Shown here piece after piece: positions 6,469-15,092 of a stretch of 64,000 bases of DNA. Below the pieces are notes generated by a model that was given only the letters and a program-made list of their open reading frames with translations, was not told the DNA's origin and did not search any database. How positions within the stretch are numbered: the stretch's first letter is position 1; each line of letters starts with the position of its first letter. This DNA comes from Cacconaster sp045599325 (GTDB lineage Bacteria > Bacteroidota > Bacteroidia > Bacteroidales > UBA932). Location: positions 1 to 64,000 of the forward strand of contig JAZRVT010000035.1 of the NCBI GenBank assembly GCA_045599325.1, in the 5' to 3' direction. Both the position numbers and the translations under genes were made by a program.

Positions 6469-8664
6469 CAGGAACTTCACCCTGACGATTCTGATCTCCT
6501 CTTCGGTGTAGTCTCCTCCGAGTTCCTTCATCGCATCGGTCACCGAGTCGGTGTCGGCCTCATCCTTGAAGTAGTAGTATATGTCGTCCACCTTGTCCTC
6601 ATCGATGTTCTGACGGATGTAGTAGTCGATGTTGATTCTTGTTCCGGAACTGACAATCGACTCGATTTCGTCGAGGAGCTCCTCGAAGTCCATATCCTTG
6701 GCCCTGGCGATGTCCTCGAAAGGCATCTTGCGGTCGATGCTCTGGATGATATAGACCTTGTTGGCCGAGCGGTTGACCACTGATTTGACAACGAAGTCGT
6801 CGGGACGCTCGATCTCATTCTCCTTCACATATCTGTCGATCAGTTCGATGAACGGACGGCCGAACTTGCGCGCCTTGCCTTCGCCGACGCCCTGGCAGTT
6901 CTTCAACTCGTCCAGAGTGACAGGGTAGAGGATTGACATATCCTCCAGGCTCGGGTCGCTGAAGATGACCCAGCCCGGCAGGTTCATCTTGCGCGCGAGG
7001 TCCTTGCGGACACCCTTCAGCATTGCCAGCAGAGTCTCGTCGCCTCCGCCTCCTCCGACCTGAGCGTGCTTGCCGGCTCCTGCTTGGATGTCGTCGTCAT
7101 CGTCATCCTCGCCTTCCACGAATTCGCGGTCTTCGGTCAGCATAAGCTCATAAGGCTTCTCGTAGAACTTCATTCCTTCTGAGGTGACGGTGATCAGCCC
7201 GTAGCGCTCGATGTCCTTGTCCAGAAGGTGCAGCACGAGCCCCTGGCGTATGACGGCAGTCCAGAAACGCGGCCCGCGGTCCCGGCCTATGCCGAAGAGA
7301 GGGTGCTGGTTGTGGTTATAGGACTTGGTCAGCGAGTTGTTCACGCCGGCGATGATGTCGGACAGGTGCTCTGCCTTGAAGTTCTCCTTCAGCGAGAGTA
7401 TCAGCTCGATTACGGTGCACATCTCGTCCTGGCCGTCGAACTGCTTCTTAGGGTGGCGGCAGTTGTCGCACATCCCGCAGTTGCCCTCAGGGTAGTCTTC
7501 ACCGAAATAGTTCAGCAGAATCCTGCGCCGGCACTGGTTGGATTCGGCGTAGGCCACTGTCTCGAGCAGCAGCTGCTTTCCGATCTCCTGTTCTGACACC
7601 GGTTTTCCCTGCATGAACTTCTCGAGCCTGAGCACATCCTTGTAACTGTAGAAGGCGATGCACTGCCCTTCGCGTCCGTCGCGCCCGGCGCGGCCTGTCT
7701 CCTGATAGTAGCCCTCGAGGCTCTTCGGGATGTCGTAATGGATCACGAACCTGACGTCAGGCTTGTCGATGCCCATTCCGAAGGCTATGGTGGCAACAAT
7801 CACGTCGACCTCCTCCATCAGGAAGGCATCCTGGTTGCGGGAGCGGGTGGCGGCGTCCATGCCGGCGTGGTATGGAAGCGCCTTGATGCCGTTGATGTTG
7901 AGCAGTTCGGCGATCTCCTCCACCTTCTTGCGGCTCAGGCAGTAGATGATGCCGCTCTTGCCGGGGTTATCCTTGATGAACTTGATGATGTCGCGTTTCG
8001 GATTGGATTTGTCGCGGATCTCGTAGTAGAGGTTTTCGCGGTTGAAGGAAGATTTGAAGACTTTCGCGTCCATCATCCCGAGATTGCGCTGTATGTCAGA
8101 CTGAACTTTCGGGGTGGCGGTGGCGGTTAGCGCAATGATGGGTGCCTGGCCAATCTGTGAGACAATCTCACGGATACGGCGGTACTCCGGACGGAAGTCG
8201 TGACCCCATTCGGAGATGCAGTGCGCCTCGTCGATGGCGTAGAACGAAATCTTTATCTGCTTCAGCAGGTTGATGTTCTCTTCCTTGGTCAGCGACTCAG
8301 GAGCCACATAGAGAAGTTTGGTGGTGCCGTTGAGGAGGTCCTCCCTGACCTCCTGGATCTGGGTCTTGTTTAAGGATGAGTTGAGGAAGTGGGCGATTCC
8401 CTCCCTGTTCTGTATGAATCCGCGGATGGCGTCCACCTGGTTCTTCATCAGCGCGATGAGAGGCGACACGACGATGGCTGTTCCGGGCAGACAGAGGGCT
8501 GGAAGCTGGTAGCAGAGGGATTTGCCGCCGCCTGTCGGCATAAGCACAAACGCGTTGCCGCCGCCGATGAGATGCTTGATTATCTCCTCCTGGTTCCCCT
8601 TGAAGGTGTCCCATCCGAAAAATTCCTTGAGTTTGCTATATAGATCTTCAGTGGTTATGTTCAT
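6451..8664 (-). CDS. recQ: ATP-dependent DNA helicase RecQ
   Basis: A 3'-5' DNA helicase of recombination and fork repair. It has 737 aa, longer than the ~610-aa E. coli form. Order: helicase core with TGGGKS (44-49) and DEAH (145-148), the RecQ zinc-binding cysteines from QCRRR to CGMCDNC (about 378-402), a winged-helix region, a poly-acidic and glycine-rich insertion containing EDDDDDD and VGGGGGD (about 525-550), an HRDC domain, then about 100 further residues. The ATG at 8664 is preceded by TTTTGCGCA, the same sequence that precedes the YigZ gene ATG. Convergent with miaA, overlapping by 18 bases. Confidence 0.95.
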   Translation of the reverse strand: MNITTEDLYSKLKEFFGWDTFKGNQEEIIKHLIGGGNAFVLMPTGGGKSLCYQLPALCLPGTAIVVSPLIALMKNQVDAIRGFIQNREGIAHFLNSSLNKTQIQEVREDLLNGTTKLLYVAPESLTKEENINLLKQIKISFYAIDEAHCISEWGHDFRPEYRRIREIVSQIGQAPIIALTATATPKVQSDIQRNLGMMDAKVFKSSFNRENLYYEIRDKSNPKRDIIKFIKDNPGKSGIIYCLSRKKVEEIAELLNINGIKALPYHAGMDAATRSRNQDAFLMEEVDVIVATIAFGMGIDKPDVRFVIHYDIPKSLEGYYQETGRAGRDGREGQCIAFYSYKDVLRLEKFMQGKPVSEQEIGKQLLLETVAYAESNQCRRRILLNYFGEDYPEGNCGMCDNCRHPKKQFDGQDEMCTVIELILSLKENFKAEHLSDIIAGVNNSLTKSYNHNQHPLFGIGRDRGPRFWTAVIRQGLVLHLLDKDIERYGLITVTSEGMKFYEKPYELMLTEDREFVEGEDDDDDDIQAGAGKHAQVGGGGGDETLLAMLKGVRKDLARKMNLPGWVIFSDPSLEDMSILYPVTLDELKNCQGVGEGKARKFGRPFIELIDRYVKENEIERPDDFVVKSVVNRSANKVYIIQSIDRKMPFEDIARAKDMDFEELLDEIESIVSSGTRINIDYYIRQNIDEDKVDDIYYYFKDEADTDSVTDAMKELGGDYTEEEIRIVRVKFLSELGN

Positions 8665-8729
8665 TGCGCAAAATGCCTTTACATTATAAAGTTATAACAA
8701 ATTTTCGAGACTATCGCAAATTTTTTCTC

Positions 8730-8737
8730 TATCTTTG
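8730..8737 (+). promoter_or_regulatory. Bacteroidota -7 box for the FKBP lipoprotein gene
   Basis: TATCTTTGC matches TAnnTTTG, 34 bases upstream of the ATG at 8772. It implies a leader of about 28 nt that is A/T-rich near the start codon. Confidence 0.65.
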
Positions 8738-8771
8738 CGCCACTCAGCTTGAAAACTAATTGATATCAATA

Positions 8772-9491
8772 ATGAAAAGAATCACAGTTATCATCGCAGT
8801 CATCTGCGCAGCAGCAGCGATGTCCGCATCCTGCACACCAAAGTTCTCTGACGAAAAGCAGCCGGCAGGTATTACCAAAACAGACGTTGACTCAGTAAGT
8901 TACATGATCGGTTACTCATTCGGAATGAACATTGTCCAGAGCAACTTCGGCACCCTCGACGCTAATCAGATCATAAAGGGCATCAAGGCCGCTTACGACG
9001 GTGAGAAAATCGACTACATGGAGTTCCAGAATATTGTGAACGGCTTTATGGAGAAGAGGATGCTCGCTGTCTCTGAAGAGAATCGGGCCAGAAGTGAGAA
9101 GATGCTTGCCGCCAATTCCTCCAAGGAAGGTGTAGTTACCACTGAGTCAGGCCTCCAGTACAAGATTATCCGCGAAGGAGAGGGCGCAAAGCCGTCCGCA
9201 CAGGATACAGTCGAGGTCAACTACGAAGGCAAGAACCTTGCAGGCAAGGTGTTCGATTCATCATATGATCGCGGTGAGAGCGTCACATTCCCTCTCAACG
9301 GTGTGATCCGTGGCTGGACAGAAGGTCTCCAGTATGTCGGCGAAGGCGGTGAGATCATGCTCTGGATCCCTGCAGAACTTGCATACGGCGCTAACGGTCC
9401 AAGTTCCGACATCGGCCCATCAGAGGCGCTTCAGTTCCGCGTCGAGCTCATCAGCGTAAAGCCATTCGTTGAGCCTGAGCCGGAGAAGTAG
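8772..9491 (+). CDS. FKBP-type peptidyl-prolyl isomerase lipoprotein
   Basis: A 239-aa exported isomerase that catalyses cis-trans turnover of prolyl bonds during envelope protein folding. The N-terminus MKRITVIIAVICAAAAMSASC is a lipoprotein signal with lipobox SASC, giving a predicted Cys-anchored mature protein. Residues about 38-105 match the helical FKBP N-terminal dimerisation domain (SVSYMIGYSFGMN), and about 120-235 the FKBP catalytic domain (VEVNYEGKNLAGKVFDSSY, GWTEGLQ, LAYGANG). A start at 8760 would add MISI in front and is less likely. Own promoter and own terminator, so monocistronic. Confidence 0.93.
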   Translation: MKRITVIIAVICAAAAMSASCTPKFSDEKQPAGITKTDVDSVSYMIGYSFGMNIVQSNFGTLDANQIIKGIKAAYDGEKIDYMEFQNIVNGFMEKRMLAVSEENRARSEKMLAANSSKEGVVTTESGLQYKIIREGEGAKPSAQDTVEVNYEGKNLAGKVFDSSYDRGESVTFPLNGVIRGWTEGLQYVGEGGEIMLWIPAELAYGANGPSSDIGPSEALQFRVELISVKPFVEPEPEK

Positions 9492-9518
9492 GCTCCTGCC
9501 GGTGAATAGAATAGAATA

Positions 9519-9548
9519 AAAGAGGCGGCTCAAGGCCGCCTTTTTTAT
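9519..9548. terminator. Bidirectional terminator between FKBP and glutamine synthetase genes
   Basis: AGGCGGC (9523-9529) pairs with GCCGCCT (9535-9541), followed by TTTTTTATT on the plus strand and preceded by AATAAAAG, which reads as CTTTTATT on the minus strand. It lies between two convergent genes and can serve both. Confidence 0.88.
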
Positions 9549-9564
9549 TGTGCCTGTCAAGATG

Positions 9565-11067
9565 CTATCCGCAGTGGTAGTACCTGGTGACGAGCTCGGC
9601 CATGAGGTCCGGCTGGTTGACGACTCTCTCTCTGATATCCGAGTCGCCGTAGCTGCGGAGCTTGGCGATAGTGCCGTCGATGAGGGCCGGGCTGAAGATG
9701 CCGTCCTTCTCGTAGAGACCGCGGTTCTTCTCGAGGCAGTCTGCGGATTCCCAGCAGGATGTCGGCAGCTGCTCAAGTGAGTTCAGGAGAGCCTCGTTCT
9801 TCTTGTCGTGTATGTTGACATCGACATAGGTGCTCTTTGCAACTTCGAGGGCGTCTTCCATTTCGAAGCCGAGCCGTGCTGCGGTGCAAAGGCCGGCGAG
9901 CATATTGTAGATGTCGGCGCTGCCGTCGCCCGAACGCATCTCGACCGTCTGCTTGTCAGGGGCGGAGAACTTGGATGCATCCTCGAGAGGGTTTGCAATC
10001 GCGCACATCGCTGCGCCCGTGCTCCATCCGAGAGGGACGCGGACGAGGACCGAGCGGTTGCGGTCGCCCCAGCAGATGCTGGTAGGAGCTTCCTGGTGAG
10101 GGACAAGGCGGAAGTATGAGGTAGGGTTGGTATTGCCGAATGCTGTGAGCGATGACGCGCACTTCATATAGCCTGCGATTGCCCGGCGTGCATCGTCCGA
10201 GAGCTTCCCGTCCGTTAGCATCACAGACTTGCCGCCCTTCATCATCCTGGTGTGGAAGTGGAGGCCGCTGCCTGCCTTGCCGGTGGTGATCTTCGGAGCG
10301 AAGGTGATGTCCAGGCCCCAGTTGTATGCCAGAGTGCGGAGCACCCACTTTGCCATTGTAAGCTGGTCTGCGGCCTCCTCCACAGGGCAGACGAGGAATT
10401 CGATCTCATTCTGCTCGTAGATCTTGCCGTCGATCGTGAAGTTGCCCACCTCGCAGTGACCGTACTTTATCTTGCCTCCCACCTGCGCGATGCAGCGGAT
10501 GGCTTCGGCGCGGAACGCCTCGAACTTTGCGAAAGGAGTGGACTCGTGGTAGCCGTGCTGGTCTTCGGCAGGGAACATTTCGTCGTCGCGGTCAACTATG
10601 TAGAACTCGAGCTCACCCATCGCCTCGAAGGTATATCCGGTCTTCTCCCGGAATGCCTTGTGTGCCTTGCGGAGGGTGAATTCAGGAGAACTTTCGAGAG
10701 GCTCTCCGTCCTTTGTGAAATAGCTGCAGAGCATTCCGAGGGTAGGAATCTCAGCGAACGGGTCAATGTAGGCGGTTGAAAAGCGCGGGATGACGTAGAG
10801 GTCGCTGCTGTCGGCGGAGATGTAAGGGAAGAGGCTTGAGCCGTCAACCCTTTCGCCGTATGAGAGGATCGTGTCAAGATATGCAAGGTCGGTCACCGGA
10901 AAACTGAGAGTCTTCGGGCGGCCGTCTGCGGCCACATATCTGAAATTGACGATGCGGATTTCATTGCTGACAACGATGTCAATGATGTCTTTCTTTGTGA
11001 ATTCCTTCGGGTTCTTGCCAGTCTGGCTGATCAGCGGATTGATGCTGTATTCGAGAGTTTTGTCCAT
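9565..11067 (-). CDS. Glutamine synthetase family protein, type I-like
   Basis: Makes glutamine from glutamate, ammonia and ATP, or is a close relative with another amine acceptor. Starting at MDKTLEYSINPLIS it has 500 aa; the upstream in-frame extension overlaps the promoter and is rejected. Signature regions are in order: GELEFYI with a metal-binding Glu, NEIEF, GSGLHFHTRM, the ATP/ammonium segment RLVPHQEAPTSICWGDRNRS, and EMRSGDGSADIYN. The size argues against the ~730-aa type III enzyme common in Bacteroides. I leave the symbol blank because glnA-like paralogues are frequent. Promoter at 11087-11094, divergent from the ABC transporter operon. Confidence 0.88.
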   Translation of the reverse strand: MDKTLEYSINPLISQTGKNPKEFTKKDIIDIVVSNEIRIVNFRYVAADGRPKTLSFPVTDLAYLDTILSYGERVDGSSLFPYISADSSDLYVIPRFSTAYIDPFAEIPTLGMLCSYFTKDGEPLESSPEFTLRKAHKAFREKTGYTFEAMGELEFYIVDRDDEMFPAEDQHGYHESTPFAKFEAFRAEAIRCIAQVGGKIKYGHCEVGNFTIDGKIYEQNEIEFLVCPVEEAADQLTMAKWVLRTLAYNWGLDITFAPKITTGKAGSGLHFHTRMMKGGKSVMLTDGKLSDDARRAIAGYMKCASSLTAFGNTNPTSYFRLVPHQEAPTSICWGDRNRSVLVRVPLGWSTGAAMCAIANPLEDASKFSAPDKQTVEMRSGDGSADIYNMLAGLCTAARLGFEMEDALEVAKSTYVDVNIHDKKNEALLNSLEQLPTSCWESADCLEKNRGLYEKDGIFSPALIDGTIAKLRSYGDSDIRERVVNQPDLMAELVTRYYHCG

Positions 11068-11086
11068 AGGGCTGATTTTAGTCGGA

Positions 11087-11094
11087 CAAAGATA
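11087..11094 (-). promoter_or_regulatory. -7 box for glutamine synthetase gene
   Basis: The minus strand reads TATCTTTG, 19 bases before the ATG at 11067. It is the inverted copy of the divergent -7 box at 11112-11119; the 17-bp gap means the two promoters overlap and could interfere with each other. Confidence 0.65.
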
Positions 11095-11111
11095 GTAAAA
11101 AATCATTTTTG

Positions 11112-11119
11112 TATCTTTG
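11112..11119 (+). promoter_or_regulatory. -7 box for the ABC transporter operon
   Basis: TATCTTTGCGG, 26 bases upstream of the ATG at 11146, matches TAnnTTTG. No -33 TTTG at the expected spacing; the upstream sequence is A/T-rich. Confidence 0.65.
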
Positions 11120-11145
11120 CGGACGCTTATTACTTATAAGTAAAG

Positions 11146-12966
11146 ATGAAGACATTCAAGAGAATCCTCTCCTATGCCAGGCCTGCCGGCAGATACTGGC
11201 CGCCATATCTGGTGCTCTCCATCCTTTCCGTGGTTTTCGGAGTGGTGAACTATGCCCTGCTGGGGCCCCTCCTGACCGTGCTTTTCGAGAGCGGGACAGT
11301 CTCCACGGACCTGGCCTGTCCTGAGTTCAGCTTCTCGATAGAGTGGGCTGCCGGATGGTTCAGATATCTGATGTCCCGTGTCATCGGAGGCAGGGGAGTG
11401 GTCGGCGGGCTTCTCTTTGTCTGCGGCTCCCTGGTGGTCATGTGCTTCCTGTCAGATCTGTGCAGGTACCTTTCGCAGCGCATCATCGTCAGTATGAAGA
11501 CAAAGCTTATGAAGAACATCCGCGCCGACCTCTTCGCGAAGATTTCGGACCTGCATACAGGTTATTTCAGCGAGCGCCGCAAGGGTGACATCCTCTCGAG
11601 CATCTCGAACGACGTGGCGGAGGTCCAGAACACCATTGCGGGCAGCTTCCACGTGATTTTCCGCGAGCCGCTGCTCGTCATCGGCTTCCTTGCGATGCTC
11701 TTCTATATGTCCCCGAGGCTGACAGCAGTCTCTCTCATAGCCCTCCCTGTCTCAGCGGTCCTGGTTACGAGACTCACCCGCAGGCTGAGGGCCGGCAGCG
11801 TGGAGACCCAGTCGCTGATGGGCCGGATACTGAGCCATTTCGAGGAGGCCATATCCGGCAACCGTATCATAAAGGCGTTCAACGCCGAGGAGTATGTGGC
11901 GGCCGGTTTCGAGAAGACCAATGAACGGCACCGCCGCATCTCCCGCGAAGTCTCGAACCGCCAGGAAATGGCCTCTCCGACCTCTGAGTTCCTCGGCATC
12001 AGCATCGCGGCTGTCGTGCTGTTCTACGGCGGCTGGCTCAACATTCACGGCAATCTCGGGATGACCTGGCAGCAGTTCATCGTCTATATAATGTTCTACT
12101 GGAAGGTTCTTGAGCCTGCAAAGGCAATTGCGAACTCCTATGCCGCAGTCCAGAAGGGCCTTGTATCGGGAGAACGCATCTTCGCCATCCTCGACACCCC
12201 TTCCGCGATTCCGGACGGGAGCGTGGCTGTCGGATCCTTCGAGTCCTCTGTCGAATACCGGGATGTGTGCTTCTCCTATGGCGGGACACCGGTCCTCCGC
12301 AACGTCAGTCTCTCTGTCCCGAAGGGAAGTATGGTGGCAGTGGTGGGACCTTCCGGCGCGGGCAAGTCAACCCTTGCCGACCTGCTTCCACGCTTCTATG
12401 ACGTGACGTCGGGTTCCATTGAGATTGACGGAAAGGACATCCGCGACTGCAGGCTCAGGGATCTCAGGGCACTGATGGGAATCGTCACCCAGGAACCTGT
12501 TCTCTTTAACGGCACAGTGGCGGAGAACATTGCATTCGGCTGCGCTGATGCCACACGCAGCGAGATAGAGGAGGCCGCCCGCATCGCGAACGCCGAGGAG
12601 TTCATAAGCCAGATGCCTGAAGGCTATGACACCAACATCGGCGACCGTGGGATGAAGCTTTCCGGGGGTCAGCGGCAGCGGCTTGCCATTGCACGCGCCG
12701 TGCTCAAGAATCCGCCTATCCTGATCCTTGATGAAGCCACCTCCTCTCTTGATACGGAGAGCGAGCGGCTTGTACAGGATGCACTGACCCGTCTGATGGC
12801 CAACCGCACATCTCTTGTAATCGCCCACAGGCTCTCCACTGTCCGCTATGCCGGCACTATCGCTGTGATGCAGGAGGGAAGGATTGTGGAAATGGGCACA
12901 CACGAAGAATTACTTGCAAAAGACGGCCTTTATTCCCACCTTTGCAGTTTGCAGACCTTTTCATAA
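11146..12966 (+). CDS. ABC exporter with fused membrane and ATPase domains (MsbA-like)
   Basis: A 606-aa half-transporter of the inner membrane. The first ~320 residues hold six predicted membrane helices of a type I exporter; the rest is the ATPase with GPSGAGKS (Walker A), LSGGQRQR (signature), ILILDEATSSLD (Walker B) and VIAHRLST (H-loop). Such proteins work as dimers and export lipids, peptides or drugs; MsbA-type lipid A flipping is one option, not shown by sequence. First gene of an apparent four-gene operon, followed at 15 bases by an acyl-CoA ligase. Confidence 0.92.
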   Translation: MKTFKRILSYARPAGRYWPPYLVLSILSVVFGVVNYALLGPLLTVLFESGTVSTDLACPEFSFSIEWAAGWFRYLMSRVIGGRGVVGGLLFVCGSLVVMCFLSDLCRYLSQRIIVSMKTKLMKNIRADLFAKISDLHTGYFSERRKGDILSSISNDVAEVQNTIAGSFHVIFREPLLVIGFLAMLFYMSPRLTAVSLIALPVSAVLVTRLTRRLRAGSVETQSLMGRILSHFEEAISGNRIIKAFNAEEYVAAGFEKTNERHRRISREVSNRQEMASPTSEFLGISIAAVVLFYGGWLNIHGNLGMTWQQFIVYIMFYWKVLEPAKAIANSYAAVQKGLVSGERIFAILDTPSAIPDGSVAVGSFESSVEYRDVCFSYGGTPVLRNVSLSVPKGSMVAVVGPSGAGKSTLADLLPRFYDVTSGSIEIDGKDIRDCRLRDLRALMGIVTQEPVLFNGTVAENIAFGCADATRSEIEEAARIANAEEFISQMPEGYDTNIGDRGMKLSGGQRQRLAIARAVLKNPPILILDEATSSLDTESERLVQDALTRLMANRTSLVIAHRLSTVRYAGTIAVMQEGRIVEMGTHEELLAKDGLYSHLCSLQTFS

Positions 12967-12981
12967 ACGTGAGGCAACAAG

Positions 12982-14670
12982 ATGAGGATCAAGCTTTCAC
13001 CATCGAAAAAACCGCTCAACAGGATCCTTGAGGAGAGTTTCCGCAGGAACTGGGAGCTTCCGGCACTGTCCAACTACGGTGGGGAGACCCTGCAGTACAG
13101 CGAACTTGCCCTTTCAATAGCGAAGCTCCATCTTCTTTTCGACATCTGCGGGCTGCAGAAGGGTGAAAAAGTGGCTATCTGCGCCAAGAACCAGATAAAC
13201 TGGGGCGTTGCCTTCCTATCCAGCCTCACCTATGGCGCTGTCGCCGTCCCTATCCTGCACGAGTTCAAACCGGCGAACATCCGCCATCTCATCGCCCATT
13301 CCGAGTCGAAGATTCTCTTCGTCGGGGAGGCGATGTGGGAGAAGATGTCCGACCTGGCGCTTCCGCAGACAGACCTCGTGGTGAGTCTTGCGGATTTCAG
13401 TATACTCCGCTGCAGCAGGCCCGGCCTTCTGGAGGAATGCAGCAGGCGGGATGCCCTGTTTGAGGAGAAATACCCGAAGGGTTTCAGGCGCGAAGACGTT
13501 GCCTACTGGCAGGACTCCCCTGAAGATCTGGCAATGATCAATTATACTTCAGGCACTTCGGGTTTCTCGAAGGGCGTGATGCTGCCATACCGCTCGCTCC
13601 TTTCGAACGTGTGCTTCGCCAATGAGGTCGAACCTCATATGTGCGACACGACCAAGGCCCTCTGTATGCTGCCGAGCGCCCATATGTACGGGCTTATGTT
13701 CGAGTTCCTGATGGAGATGGCGGTGGGCTCCCACGTCTATTTCCTGACGAGGCTCCCGAGCCCTAAGATCATAATGGCCGCACTGGCCGACATCAAGCCG
13801 GACATCATCATCGCTGTGCCGATGATCATTGAGAAGATATACAAGTCTATGCTTGCGCCTTTCATCAGCAAGGGCAGGATCAAGCTGCTCCTCAATATCC
13901 CGGTGCTCGACCAGATGGTGATGAACAAGATCAGACAGAGCCTCATCCAGGCCTTCGGAGGCAATTTCAAGGAGGTGATAATCGGCGGGGCGGCCTTCAA
14001 CCGCGAGGCTGAACGCTTCCTGAAAAGGATAGGCTTCCCCTTCACCATAGGCTACGGAATGACGGAGTGCGGTCCGATAATCACATATGCCCCTCACGAC
14101 AGGACGCGGCTCGGCTCCTGCGGCAAAGCCGCTCCGAGGATGCAGATAATGGTCGATTCTGCCGACCCTGCCAATATCCCCGGAGAGATCCTTGTCAAGG
14201 GCGACAATGTCTTTCTCGGCTACTACAAGAACGAGAAGGCCACCGAGGAGGCTTTCACCCCTGACGGCTGGCTCCGCACCGGCGACCTCGGGGTTGTGGA
14301 TGCCGACGGATACCTATATTTGAAAGGGCGCAGCAAGAGTATGATCCTCGGGCCTAACGGCCAGAACATCTACCCTGAAGAGATTGAGAGCCTTCTCGAC
14401 AATATGCCATATGTCAAGGAGTCGCTCGTCATCGAGGATGACAACAAGCTTGTCGGGCTCATCTATCCTGATTTGGAACAGGTGGAGGAGAGCGGGCTCT
14501 CTTCCGACCGCCTGATGGACAAGTTGAACGAGGCGATGCAGCTCGCAAACCTTGAACTGCCGCAGTATTGCAAACTCTCTTCAGTGGAGATATTCCCTGA
14601 AGAGTTTGAAAAGACCCCAAAGAGGAGCATCAAGCGCTATCTCTACCAAAGGGGTATAAAGGAAGAATAA
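12982..14670 (+). CDS. AMP-forming acyl-CoA ligase (long-chain fatty acid type)
   Basis: Adenylate-forming enzyme that activates a carboxylic acid, most likely a fatty acid, with ATP and then CoA. 562 aa, with the AMP-binding P-loop YTSGTSGFSKGV (about residues 189-200), GYGMTECGP (about 357-365), TGDLG and the C-terminal KGRSKSMILGPNGQNIYPEEIE hinge region. No signal peptide or clear membrane helix. Its stop overlaps the next start as TAATG. Lying between an exporter and dCMP deaminase it may feed fatty acids to membrane lipids, but substrate range is unknown. Confidence 0.9.
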   Translation: MRIKLSPSKKPLNRILEESFRRNWELPALSNYGGETLQYSELALSIAKLHLLFDICGLQKGEKVAICAKNQINWGVAFLSSLTYGAVAVPILHEFKPANIRHLIAHSESKILFVGEAMWEKMSDLALPQTDLVVSLADFSILRCSRPGLLEECSRRDALFEEKYPKGFRREDVAYWQDSPEDLAMINYTSGTSGFSKGVMLPYRSLLSNVCFANEVEPHMCDTTKALCMLPSAHMYGLMFEFLMEMAVGSHVYFLTRLPSPKIIMAALADIKPDIIIAVPMIIEKIYKSMLAPFISKGRIKLLLNIPVLDQMVMNKIRQSLIQAFGGNFKEVIIGGAAFNREAERFLKRIGFPFTIGYGMTECGPIITYAPHDRTRLGSCGKAAPRMQIMVDSADPANIPGEILVKGDNVFLGYYKNEKATEEAFTPDGWLRTGDLGVVDADGYLYLKGRSKSMILGPNGQNIYPEEIESLLDNMPYVKESLVIEDDNKLVGLIYPDLEQVEESGLSSDRLMDKLNEAMQLANLELPQYCKLSSVEIFPEEFEKTPKRSIKRYLYQRGIKEE

Positions 14671-15092
14671 TGGACAAGAAGACTAAATTCGACAAGAGCT
14701 ATCTTGAGATGGCCGCTGTATGGGCCAGGAACTCATACTGCACACGGCGCCAGGTCGGCGCAATCCTGGTCAAGGACAAAATGATAATCTCCGACGGGTA
14801 CAACGGCACTCCTTCGGGATTCGAGAATGTATGTGAGGACGAGAACGGGGTAACCAAGCCGTATGTCCTTCACGCTGAGGCCAATGCCATTACCAAAGTG
14901 GCGAAGAGCAGCAACAGCAGCCTGGGGGCGACGCTCTATATCACCGCATCGCCGTGCATGGAGTGCGCGAAGCTCATAATCCAGGCCGGGATAGTCAGGG
15001 TTGTCTATCTTGAGGAATACCGCATCACTGACGGCATCGACCTTCTCCGCCGTGCCGGAGTAGAAGTTGTCAAGTTTGAGGAGCAGGAGTGA
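14670..15092 (+). CDS. Deoxycytidylate (dCMP) deaminase
   Basis: A 140-aa zinc enzyme of the cytidine deaminase superfamily that converts dCMP to dUMP for thymidylate synthesis. Zinc ligands and the catalytic Glu are in HAEAN (about residues 70-74) and SPCMEC (about 97-102); the N-terminal RRQVGAILVKD and GYNGTPSG are typical of dCMP deaminases and of ComEB-like proteins. The start overlaps the ligase stop by one base and its own stop overlaps the protease start, so the genes are translationally coupled. Confidence 0.92.
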   Translation: MDKKTKFDKSYLEMAAVWARNSYCTRRQVGAILVKDKMIISDGYNGTPSGFENVCEDENGVTKPYVLHAEANAITKVAKSSNSSLGATLYITASPCMECAKLIIQAGIVRVVYLEEYRITDGIDLLRRAGVEVVKFEEQE

